From Russula earlei (Eukaryota > Basidiomycota > Agaricomycetes > Russulales > Russulaceae): DNA of 19,425 nt. The stretch lies in assembly GCA_025769875.1 (NCBI GenBank), contig JAGFNK010000874.1:1-19425 (forward strand), given 5' to 3'. The notes under the pieces are model-generated. The model did not search any database. It was not told the origin of the DNA and saw nothing but the letters and a program-made list of their open reading frames with translations. The translations under genes and the position numbers were made by a program. Below are positions 1 to 8,617 of this stretch, piece after piece; within the stretch, counting starts at the first letter, position 1, and every line of letters starts with the position of its first letter.

Positions 1-288
1 ATTTGTGATACTCTCATCTTCCTGGGTACTCCCCTGCGACCGCTCAGTCTAAAGATTCCCCTCGCTTCCAAGGTACTCTTCAACGACCGCCTTGTTTAAA
101 GTCCCCTCGCTACAACTGGCCTCCAGCCTTCACCTTTGTCTCTTGCAACACCTACCAGTCCCCATCTGGTACCTCCTTGTCGTTTGGCTCGTCCTCTTGT
201 TCAACGCCGCCTTCGCCGCGTATCATCTGTTCCGACCCTTGCCCACCTGCTCCTGAGTCCACACAGATCAGCAGTACGTGTCTTGACA
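1..288 (+). mobile_element. LTR family A, 3' part (truncated by window edge)
   Basis: This stretch matches the last ~290 bp of the complete family-A LTR at 5250-6079 almost base for base, and the reverse complement of 17707-17990. It begins just after the hairpin that follows the LTR TATA box and ends in the family's ...TGTCTTGACA. Only the downstream half of the LTR is present, so the target duplication cannot be tested. No primer-binding-site-like sequence is obvious directly after 288, which fits a solo LTR, but the 5' part lies outside the window. Short reading frames here are not genes. Confidence 0.85.
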
Positions 289-850
289 ATGTGCACCATG
301 GCCTCAACCCCCAGAATGATACCTGATTTGCTTACATAGATATTTGATTTACCTGTCAGTTACAGTTACCCTTTAACAATTTGAGAATAGCTCCATACAG
401 CGGCCTTTAAGGCAATTGCATATACACAGCCTTTATATACTTGACCCCCTAGTTCATTTAGGAACCTCATGTTTCGTGCCCCATGTGTGAGACACTGAGG
501 TGAGCACACTCATTGCTTTCTCACAGTACATACATTTACCCATAATGTAGTTCTCTGATTAGGTAAATACATATTATAGTGTTCATGCCCCATGTGCAAG
601 ACACTGAGTTCTCTGATTAGACTCAGGCCATGTGTGCATCATGCACCTTTGAAGGAAACTGCTGCAAATTTGAAGTGCATGTGAGGAAGTTTCAAGAACA
701 GAGAACACCACACACTGATACATTTGCAGGCAATAAGAGGCTAATTTATATGTTTTTTACAAGTATGTTACTTAAGGGAAAAAATAGGAGAATGTTTTTA
801 GGAGGTTTGGAGTTGGGAACAGAAGTAAGATAAAAAATGAAGACATATAG
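289..850. other. AT-rich intergenic/repeat remnant with internal direct repeats
   Basis: No gene is recognisable. Two motif pairs recur at different spacings: a ~26-bp block around GCCCCATGTG...GACACTGAG at 474-499 and 583-608, and GTTCTCTGATTAG at 550-562 and 608-620. The sequence may be a decayed transposon interior. The last five bases (846-850, TATAG) are the left target-site copy of the LTR that starts at 851. Confidence 0.6.
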
Positions 851-1705
851 TGTCATGAACCACCTTGAAGGACCCTTCCTTATTAGAGGAAACCCAGCCT
901 CCATGATGCCACCCTGTTCACATGGACAAAAGGGGTGAGTAGAGGTGTCCACAATATCGTGCATGCATTGTCACGTGATTGATTCTAGGCACAATCAACA
1001 TACAACAAGCCCTACTTAGTGGCAACCCTTCTAGCAATATAAGACAGTATTATAGGCTCCCTAAAGACCTTTTAGGGTGACCCAAAGTGCTCTACAAGAG
1101 GCACTAACCAAGATACTATAGGCCCTATGACTGTCATGAACCATTCTCCAGAGAGGGCCCTTGAAGGACCCTTCCTTATAGGAGGAAACCCAGCCTCTAT
1201 GGTGTCACCCTGTTCACACGAGCAAAAGGGGTGAGTAGAGGTGTCCACAATATCGCGCGTGCATTGTTGCGCGAGCGATTCTCGGCACAATCGACATACA
1301 GCAAGCCCCACTTAAAGGCAACCCTTCTAGCAACAAAAGACAGTATTAGGGCCTTCCTAAGGACCCTTTGGAACGACCCTAGGAGCCCTCCAATAGGCAC
1401 TAACCTAGTATCAAAGGCCCTACAACATGTTATTAGACCAACTCTAATAACTATAGAATGAACTATAAGGCAATACTAAGGACCTTAATAGAAGTACAAT
1501 ATTAGGGGCGACTCTAAGGACCCTAATAGAACTATAGAAGGGCCTTATAAGATAACACTATTCCCTAACCAAACTACAAGTCCTCAAGTGACCGGCCCTA
1601 AACTAACTAACAGGAAATGAATCAGGTGCTCGCACGTGCACTAAAGCAGTGAACACGTGGACAATGGAAGCTCTTACTCATCAAGAGAAGCCTTCTTACT
1701 CAGCA

Positions 1706-1739
1706 GCTTACTGAGCATGACTGAGCATGCTCAGTAAGC
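1706..1739 (+). repeat. Perfect 14-bp-arm stem-loop in LTR B
   Basis: GCTTACTGAGCATG (1706-1719) and its exact reverse complement (1726-1739) are separated by the 6-nt loop ACTGAG. The same perfect structure occurs in the outer B copy at 2379-2412 and in the right-hand B copy at 19238-19271, although the flanks of these copies have diverged. It lies about 80-115 bp upstream of the TATA box, in what would be U3. Confidence 0.85.
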
Positions 1740-1821
1740 GTCCTCCGACTTCTTACTCATCACTCTATTGTGCTTGATAACAAGGTTATGACTTGTTCCC
1801 TATTTAGCAGTTCTCTTGTAG

Positions 1822-1865
1822 TATATAAGTGCTCAATAAAGTAGCGGACAGTCCTCAGACTGTCC
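1822..1865 (+). promoter_or_regulatory. LTR B core promoter and start-site hairpin
   Basis: TATATAA at 1822-1828 is followed 18 nt later by an inverted repeat, GGACAGTC-CTCA-GACTGTCC (1846-1865). The hairpin therefore lies where transcription start would be expected. The same TATA-hairpin layout is at 2495-2538 and 19354-19397 (B copies), and in a related form in family A (5752-5792, and in reverse at 17988-18028). Confidence 0.65.
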
Positions 1866-2378
1866 ATTTGTTTATGGCACTCTCCATCCCTGGGATACTC
1901 CTTTAAGGACCGTCCCCTTGTGACTATCCTGGCCTCTCCTCTGCGTGACTGCTCGACTCTCACAGTAACAATACCTCTCTGGTATCTGTTACTACTCTGG
2001 ACTCTACTTCTTGCCCACGCCGTCTTGGACATTTATCGACTCGTCTTTGAGCTTATCCCTCGCTCTTGAACTGGATAGTTCAACAGTGAGTCTTGACAAT
2101 AACACGTTATTAGACTAACTCTAATAACCTTAGAATGAACTATAAGGCAATACCAAGGACCTTAATAGAAGTATTAGGGTCGACTCTAAGGACCCTAATA
2201 GAACTATATAAGGGGCCTTATGGACAACTCTATTCCCTGGACCAAACCACAAGTCCTCAGATGACCAGCCCTAAACTAACTAACAGTAAATGAATTAGGT
2301 GCTTTGCATGTGTACTAAGCAATAAACACATGGACACTAAAGGCTCTTACTCATCAATATGAGCCTTCTTACTCAGCA

Positions 2379-2412
2379 GCTTACTGAGCATGACTGAGCA
2401 TGCTCAGTAAGC
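2379..2412 (+). repeat. Stem-loop in LTR B (outer copy)
   Basis: This has the same 14-bp perfect arms and ACTGAG loop as at 1706-1739, intact in the older copy. Confidence 0.8.
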
Positions 2413-2776
2413 GTACTCCAACTTCTTACTCATCTGTCAAGTGTGCTTGATAACAAGGTTATGACTTGTTCTGTATTTAGCAGTTCTCTTGTAGTATATA
2501 AGTGCTCAATAAAGTAGCAGACAGTCCTCAGACTGTCCATTTGATTTGCAGGCACTCTGCTATCAGGGGTACTCCTTTAGGACTGCCCTATCTAGCACAC
2601 TCTGGCTCTCTCCTTCCATGACCACCTCTCACAACCAGTACCAGTTCCACTCTGGTACTTGTTATTTGTTTGGACTGTGCTCTTTGCCAACTTTGTCCTT
2701 GAACTCAGTCAACTCATCTCTGAGCTTTTACCTCGCTCTTGAGCTGGATTGTTCAACAGTGAGTCTCAACATATAG

Positions 2777-3283
2777 TGAAAGAACTTTGGACTTTGATGG
2801 AAATAATGCATTGCCTGTCTGTGTGGCTGATGCACTTGTTCTGGTTTCGGTGTGTGCGTGCGATTGAGTCACACATTTGTGTTTTTGTTAGATACGGGAG
2901 TCATGGAGCTGGTATGGGATCAAGGGAATGTTCTTGCTTTTTGGACATTTTTGATTTTGATCTGGATTGAACAATACTAAAAAAAGGAGCAAAAAGATAA
3001 TGTATTTTCCTCTGAGGGGAGTGGGTGGAAAAAATTGTGGGTCAAAAATAATCCCAGGGATGCACCATGTTTTTTTTTTTTTGGATAATGTTTTATTTAG
3101 GTAGTTATGGGTACAGAACTACCTTAATAAGGGTAAGATAGCAGGAGAAAGTTAATTCAGCTCTATCTGACATGCTGTAGCTGGTGCGGAGACCGGATGT
3201 GAGGGTTGAAATGCATTTACGCACGCCCCCCAGGGGTTGCCGGTGTGGGGGCAGTGTGGGACTCAGGATACACTGTTAGATGG
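2777..3283. other. Unannotated sequence between LTRs
   Basis: No gene is recognised. Features seen are a T-run around 3070-3082, an A-rich patch around 2979-2998, and mixed unique sequence. It may be the body of an older element into which the family-B LTR inserted. Short reading frames lack any family resemblance. Confidence 0.5.
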
Positions 3284-3918
3284 TGTTACAACATTTTCCT
3301 TTTACATTTACCTCTTACCTCTTGCTATGGACTGCTTGCCTTCATATGTCCCTTTACTTACTGGTCTTGTGATCTCTTATGTCTTGTGATCCCTTCTGTG
3401 TTATCATGTGATCCATACATGTCCAGGTAACACTGGATTGCTGTTACTTTCCCTTTGTTTGGTTCTCTTTCCATTTACTTCTTAGTTTTGACTGTGCAAT
3501 GCTGCGCATTTACTGTGCAGCACAGTTACTGGGTTCTGACTCATTTGTAGCCTTATTCCTATGACTCCTACTTATTATGACTCCTACTATACTAGTAGCA
3601 CAGTCAAAGCGCAGCTATTGCTGCGCTTCTCCTGTATATATAAGCTCAGTACTTTGTGACCAAAGCCCTAAGCTTGGTCTCTTGTAGAATCCAACCTACT
3701 CTTGTCCAAACATATTCACCTGCAACCCACTTCACTCCTAATCCTCAAACCACATCCACCTCTCCATTTCATCAACTCTTCACACACACCAACTACCATC
3801 TACTCTACCTATCCCTTCCTTCCCTAAGAGTCTCTCTTCACTCCACTGAGAAGAGCTCTCCTCCTTTAAAGACCTACCTTCCTCTACTCTCTCTTAGTGT
3901 TGTTCAAGGTCTCTGACA
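3284..3918 (+). mobile_element. Possible solo or terminal LTR (type C)
   Basis: The block starts TGTTACAAC and ends GTCTCTGACA, resembling the TGTTACGAACC...GTCTTGACA ends of family A. A TATA box (TATATAA, 3637-3643) lies 8 bp downstream of a perfect hairpin (AAGCGCAG-CTATTG-CTGCGCTT, 3607-3628), an LTR-like promoter layout. The flanking pentamers are GATGG and GACTT, which do not match, so the ends are uncertain or a full element has decayed on the right. It could also be a different repeat type with a Pol II promoter. Confidence 0.42.
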
Positions 3919-5244
3919 GACTTGAACGCATATAGCTAGTGGAACCAGCCCTAGTCTATCCCATTACAAACTTACCCTAGCTTCTCAATGGACCAAGTCA
4001 TACTAGGAAGGGTCTATTGGCCATAATCTGTTTAGCATAAAACACTTCAACCGCTGCAGGGATCCTTACTCTTTATACATGGGAACTGGCCTGTTTCTTG
4101 AACACATCTCTACTATCAACTTGTCTTTGTGCTTGAGAACTGACACAGCTAGTTACCATGATAGATGGCTGAGAAACTTACCATAGCCTCCTACCCACTA
4201 AAACCTCATGGTTGAAGATCCAGTCATTCAGGAAATCCATTGTTTTTCAAAGGACATGTTCCCATGTGTCCCTCACTAGCTTGAAGGCCCTTTGATTAGT
4301 CTTGTGGTGATTTTGTTGTTGGTGAGCCTCATGTTGATGGCACAAAGCCACCTTGTGTGGGTTTCAGTCTTGGATTACTTGTTCGCACCTCATGACCCAG
4401 ATTAGGTGTGTGGCCTCTGAGATTAATATTTGGAGGAGGCAAGTGGCTCCTTTTGGGTTGTGTCCACAGCAGTTCTGGTCATGGTGTGGTTCATCATTTT
4501 GGTTGGGGAGGGTGAGGCATCAACAGCCTAGTATGGTGCCTAGATGATGTTGGGCCATAGTTGTGGTGCATGTGGCCACATCTCTCTTGCTAGGGACCAC
4601 ATGGTCCTGTGTTTCAGTGGGTTGACTTATGTTCTTGGGGACAAAGGACTTTTGTTTCGGGTGGTGAAAGGCAGGCTGGTGGTAGGGGGTTTGGGTCATG
4701 TGTGGTTTCCATGTGGTTGTGGTGGCATGGTATTGGTAGTGACAGCTGGAGGGGAGGAAGGTGGGAGTTGGGTAGGGTGTTCACAGGGGGTGCTGGTGTT
4801 GCTTGTTCATTGTTGAGGAGCTGGGTGGTCGTATGGTATGGGTTGTGTGTTTATGTGGGAGGAGTTTTCATTGCAGATTATGCTAGCATACATAGTGATT
4901 GTGTTATGTATTGGTTTGGCCAGTCAGCCTGGTGGATGGTGGTTTAGTTGGTGAGGGGGTTGTAGTTTTACAAAGGCTCGGACAGGTGGCTCTGTGTTAA
5001 GGCTCCAAAGTGCCTTAAATAAGATCAATGGTCGCATCTATGAATGCATCCTACCAATGCAGATATGCTTGAGTCAAGCAAGCAATACTCATGGAGGGGA
5101 AGGAGTGTTAGATCCTTCTGGAGTATGGCAACAAGATGAGAGGGGCTCTGCAGATGGGGTAGGAGTCAACTGTTTGGGATTGGCAAACTAAGTCGAGCTT
5201 AGGGCTCAACTGCTACAGACTGGGGGCTTTATATAGCCCTACAG
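3919..5244. other. Gene-free stretch with strong G+T skew
   Basis: No gene is recognised. From roughly 4310 to 4960 the plus strand is unusually rich in G and T with few C and A, giving open but low-complexity frames with no conserved motif. The likely explanation is a decayed transposon interior read on its antisense strand. A GGTAA pentamer at 5245-5249, just after this stretch, is the left target copy of the next LTR. Confidence 0.55.
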
Positions 5245-5514
5245 GGTAATGTTACGAACCAAGGCCAGGTCCTGGCCAAAGAGTGTCCCATTTCACTCAA
5301 GAAAGACCTCTCTCACTCTGCATTGCCAACTCCTTTCCATTTCCTGGGCTACCCCTCCTGTGGTACAAGATATCGCTATTGCAAAGGCACTATAACTCGA
5401 CCAGGCACCCATTTCCTAATCGGGTAATCATTGTGTGGCAGCCACATGGTCACCCGGCCACTCAGGACCTGAAACAGCAGGCACAAACTCTTAGAAACTG
5501 TTGCATAACTCATC

Positions 5515-5615
5515 TGATGTCATCAAAGCCCCAATGACATCATGGCTGACTGAGCGACTCCACAATGACCTCATAGGCTCACTAAGCGCTCTGTAGTGAC
5601 ATCATAATGATGTCA
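5515..5615 (+). promoter_or_regulatory. Array of ATF/CREB-like sites in LTR A U3
   Basis: TGATGTCA (5515-5522), TGACATCA (5535-5542), TGACCTCA (5566-5573) and the near-perfect palindrome TGACATCATAATGATGTCA (5597-5615) fall within 101 bp. They resemble the bZIP (ATF/CREB) site TGACGTCA with the central CpG deaminated. The inverted copy of this LTR retains an exact TGACGTCA at 18259-18266. Binding is inferred from motif shape only. Confidence 0.5.
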
Positions 5616-5751
5616 TCGCTCCACAATGATCAGTAATGCGCTCAGTAAGCCTGAAACTTGACACAAGCAAGTTTATGCCTCTGTAGTCCTATTGGATGGT
5701 ACCAAGAGATCTAGAATAGTTCCAGCTCTTTGTAATCAACCTTGTACACTG

Positions 5752-5792
5752 TATATAAGCCCCAATGAAGCATGGCAGTCGTCAGACTGTCC
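5752..5792 (+). promoter_or_regulatory. LTR A TATA box and start-site hairpin
   Basis: TATATAA (5752-5758) is followed by TGGCAGTC-GTCA-GACTGTCC (5773-5792). This is the family-A version of the hairpin found at the same distance from the TATA box in family B. Confidence 0.6.
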
Positions 5793-6084
5793 ATTTGTGA
5801 TACTCTCATCTTCCTGGGTACTCCCCCATGACCGCTCAGTCTAAAGATTCCCCTTGCCTCCAAGGTACTCTTCAACGACCGCCTTGTTTAAAGCCCCCTC
5901 GCTACACTGGCCTCCAGCCTTTGCCTCTGTCTCTTGCAACACCTACCAGTCCCCATCTGGTACCTCCTCGTCGTTTGGCTCATCCTCTTGTTCAACGCCA
6001 CCTTTGCTGCATACCATCTGTTCCGACCCTTGCCCACCTGCTCCTGAGTCCTTAGTGATCAGCAGTACATGTCTTGACAGGTAA

Positions 6085-6480
6085 GGTTTGTGCTACTGTA
6101 GTACTGGTTGGTGCTATAGAAGCAAAAGGTGGCTCATAGAAGCGAGGTTGCTTCTATGTAAACAATCTCAGTGCTGGAAGCATTAAGTGCTTCCCTAGTA
6201 GCAATCTCAGTGTCATAAGTACTTTCCTAATCAAGGAAAATGATGTACGTGGCAGTACAGGAACATCTGGAACAGAAGCAATGCTACTCATTGCTTCTTC
6301 AATACATTTTCAGAAAGATACGATCAATGTGTTCCGAACGCAATATCAACAAACATAAACAATCAAGATCTGACACACGCATGATGCAAACAGTGCAGTC
6401 CATAGTTCAGGTGTTCCGGCATCTTCCAGACCCCAAACCACTCAGTAACACTCTGGCCTTGCAGAGCTCACTGTCATCCT
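6085..6480. other. Intergenic sequence with short repeats
   Basis: No gene is recognised. CAATCTCAGTG recurs at 6163-6173 and 6202-6212, each followed by a related AAGT.CTTTCCTA-like segment. Inverted GCTTCTAT/ATAGAAGC motifs occur at about 6117-6157. A frame that stays open from 6240 has no recognisable family and crosses into the inverted repeat that follows, so it is not called as a gene. Confidence 0.5.
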
Positions 6481-6556
6481 CACTGCCTATCCTTGCCCAG
6501 GCTTTGCCGTGGGAAAATCCGGACCTGGTGGTGGTCGCGGTTCAAGGAGCCCCCCG
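6450..6556 (+). repeat. ~105-bp inverted repeat, left copy
   Basis: This segment is about 90% identical by eye to the reverse complement of 16498-16604. Shared stretches include AGCTCACTGTCATCCTCACT and the adjoining block with GGGAAAATCC and GGTGGTGGT, ending in GGTTCAAGGAGCCCCC. The copies differ by scattered substitutions and one single-base indel, so no common reading frame is conserved. It is a dispersed repeat fragment of unknown origin. Confidence 0.8.
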
Positions 6557-6938
6557 GGACGCGCCGTGTTGCGCTTTCGCGCTCCTCCGCACGCGCCCCT
6601 GGCGGCCCGGAACACCCCCTTCCTGCCCGTGGTGTATGTGGCGTTGCCAAGGGACGTTCTGGTCCGGTCCACAATCTCATCATTTTGGCACTCAAGGCAG
6701 ACTCGACATGTCACAAACACGACTGTTCGCTCGATGATACAAACAATGGCCTCAATGGGCCGTAGGAGTGGAACCACATCATTGAGCTTCAACCCAACAG
6801 CTATACATACATACATAGGTAAGGTTTTGTGCCCCGAGGTGCTCGTTCATATATGACCAAAAATAAAATAAAAGATCACAAGAAAAGCAACCCAGCCTAC
6901 GGTAGTAGGCAGTGAAGCATTGGTGCGAAGCATCGTGA
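6557..6938. other. GC-rich then mixed sequence, 3' side of the seven-TM gene
   Basis: A GC-rich block (about 6530-6680) is open in several frames, none with a recognised product. It is followed by a short ACAT/TACA microsatellite near 6800-6815 and the presumed 3' UTR of the minus-strand gene ending at 6939. It could be the remnant of a gene whose other parts were lost, but that cannot be shown. Confidence 0.4.
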
Positions 6939-8617
6939 TCAGACCCTCCCGTCCGTCTCACCGTCAACCTTCCCAACTTCCAGACCTCTGTCGCTGGTAC
7001 CGTCACTCGTAGACTGTAGCTGGTCCATAACGGACACCTCGGCACCGCCCCGCATTCCTCCAGTGGTGGAGAAGTAAGTGGACCCTGGACGAGCTACAAA
7101 TTCCGAGGTAATTTTGGTGTTCATTTGGGCAGGTATTACGTTGTTCGAGTGGACGATAACTGTGGTCTGAACAAAGTGGTCCGAAAGTCCGCGGTGTATG
7201 CGTGTCGCGCCAATTGTCATGATGGCGACTGAACAACGAAAAAAAAAATCATGAGCGGCGACGAGCATTGACGTTACTAACGGCAAATCTTACGTGCTGT
7301 ATATTGAAACATCTGGATGAGGGTTGAATGTGAGTTCTATGGATCTCTTCTTGCCAATATACAATACGCACTAAATCCATGATATCTGCGGAGATGGGTC
7401 TCGTTGAGCACGAAGGTTGGGCTTGGAAAATATTACCAGCACTCACTGTTCAAATTCAAGAATATGAAGACCTGGAGAGTGACAATCAATCAAACGGGCG
7501 ACATTTGTTCGTGATTAACGTACCACTGGGGGAACCTCGGCGAGAACGAAGGCAAAAACCCATGCCAGACCCTGCGGTTGATTGTAAGTATTTCATAATG
7601 GTAGCGCAGAATTGTAGCCAGGAAAGGTTTACTTGTTTGAACAAAACATTCCCAATGTCGCCTTTTCGTTGCCTATCCCAACGCAGGAGCCCAATGATCA
7701 TGAGAGTAAGGAGTACCATATCAATGATGAAGACAAAAAGTATGTTCCATTTGGTTTCATCCACATGCGTTACCCGACATATTTGGGTAGGTATATCCCA
7801 GGACGAATGCATTGTGATAGCACCTGAACTAGGTCAAGGAACGGTGTTCGGGAAGCCGAGGGAGAAACGCACAACGAATACAGGCTCCAACGTTGGTGAG
7901 CCACGTAAGTCCGGTAATGGCGACGACGAACTTGTTACGTTCCCAGATCGCCACACTGAAAGCTTAGCCATCAACCGGAAGCTACGACGATAAGGAGACA
8001 TCTACTCACATGCGCAGAACGACCAATGCTGACGCAAATACGAACCCCGCATATGCGAAAAACTGCATGACCATGACGGTTTAAGAATATAAATGGGAGA
8101 AAGCAAGTCAACTCACAAACGTAAAGGCAGCTAATAGCTAGATGGGTGTTCAGTTTCCTCCCTTCCCTAAACGAAGCAAAGTTGGGACTCTTACATGACA
8201 ATGCGGCCGGAAACTCGCGTCATGCCATATGAAGGTGGTAATAATGGTGAGCAAAGCAAGCCATCGGGCTCCCAAGTAAAGCTGGAAAATGCAAACTTAT
8301 GTTAATGCGTCTGTCCTTTCGGGTTGGGACAGGGCTTACAAAAAACGATGGGCGAAGTTTTCGTTTGCCCGTGAAGACGGCCCAGTCAAAGTCAAGGTTT
8401 ATTATGAATTCCCAGCTGGTTCGCGATTCAACATATGTCGAAATGAAGAAAGAACAGCCCGCATGCGATTCCTCACGTGTACAAGCCACCCAAGAAATGG
8501 ACAATCTTGGTGAACGCAACTGATTCGAAAAAGCTGAGTCTCCGCCTAGACCTTCACGGGAATGAAGGACGAACGAGATTCTTTGGCGATAACGACGGGG
8601 CTCGACCAGTTCGTCAT
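6939..8617 (-). CDS. Seven-transmembrane fungal membrane protein, 13 exons
   Basis: The product is a 330-aa predicted integral membrane protein of a family expanded in Agaricomycetes and usually annotated only as a transmembrane or DUF protein; its function is unknown. Exons on the minus strand are 8617-8575, 8519-8477, 8415-8340, 8281-8195, 8137-8117, 8062-8010, 7955-7873, 7823-7633, 7571-7524, 7471-7447, 7385-7372, 7312-7294 and 7228-6939. Every intron is GT-AG and 49-65 nt, and the frame closes exactly. About seven hydrophobic helices fall near residues 17-37, 53-72, 84-106, 116-135, 161-183, 198-221 and 226-244. Family-like landmarks are NLDFDW after helix 1, IWERNK after helix 3, GLLRW after helix 5, LAEVPP in helix 6 and IMTIGATRIHRGLSD after helix 7. 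The C-terminal ~80 residues are polar and probably cytosolic. Exons of 14, 19, 21 and 25 nt are unusual. The ATG was chosen because MTNWSSP starts directly before the first conserved block. Confidence 0.85.

Larger units (their letters stand above)
1132..2098 (+). mobile_element. Solo LTR family B, inner (younger) copy
   Basis: This complete LTR of 967 bp runs from TGTCATGAACC to ...GAGTCTTGACA. It sits inside another copy of the same family. The target duplication is ATGAC (1127-1131) and ATAAC (2099-2103), with one mismatch. Removing the insert plus one duplicate restores the outer LTR in register with the corresponding part of this copy around 1415-1440. Internal landmarks are a stem-loop at 1706-1739, a TATA box at 1822-1828 and a hairpin at 1846-1865. 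It keeps more CpG dinucleotides than the other B copies, consistent with being the most recent B insertion here. Confidence 0.92.
851..2771 (+). mobile_element. Solo LTR family B, outer copy, split by a nested LTR
   Basis: The LTR starts TGTCATGAACC at 851 and ends ...GTCTCAACA at 2771. It is flanked by a perfect 5-bp duplication, TATAG, at 846-850 and 2772-2776. It is interrupted after 1131 by a second LTR of the same family (1132-2098) and resumes at 2099. Without the insert and the duplicated 5 bp it is about 949 bp. The right part carries a TATA box (TATATAA, 2495-2501), a hairpin at 2519-2538 and a 14-bp-arm stem-loop at 2379-2412. Many CpG positions that are intact in the inner copy read TG or CA here, which is consistent with an older, deaminated insertion. 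No gag-pol interior is present, so this is a recombined solo LTR. Confidence 0.9.
5250..6079 (+). mobile_element. Complete solo LTR, family A
   Basis: The LTR is 830 bp, starts TGTTACGAACC and ends ...TGTCTTGACA, and is flanked by a perfect GGTAA duplication (5245-5249 and 6080-6084). The U3 region carries several TGACATCA/TGATGTCA sites (5515-5615). The TATA box is at 5752-5758 and an imperfect hairpin at 5773-5792 covers the expected start site. The last ~290 bp equals 1-288, and the whole LTR is repeated in inverted orientation at 17707-18530. No coding interior is attached. Confidence 0.95.

Noticed and set aside
1072..2032. Several short frames inside the family-B LTRs
   Set aside because: They lie in LTR sequence and differ or break between copies.
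3070..3082. Poly-T tract as a retroposon tail
   Set aside because: Could mark a non-LTR element in reverse, but no target duplication or coding remnant was found beside it.
4544..4947. Overlapping 90- and 112-codon plus-strand frames
   Set aside because: Glycine/valine/tryptophan-rich translations are what a G+T-skewed sequence gives by chance; no motif.
6240..6737. 165-codon plus-strand frame
   Set aside because: No family resemblance; it crosses the dispersed inverted repeat and a GC-rich block open in several frames.
7379..7993. 204-codon open frame on the plus strand
   Set aside because: It lies antisense to the seven-TM gene, whose exons in the opposite strand carry family landmarks and consistent GT-AG introns; the plus-strand translation has no recognisable motif.
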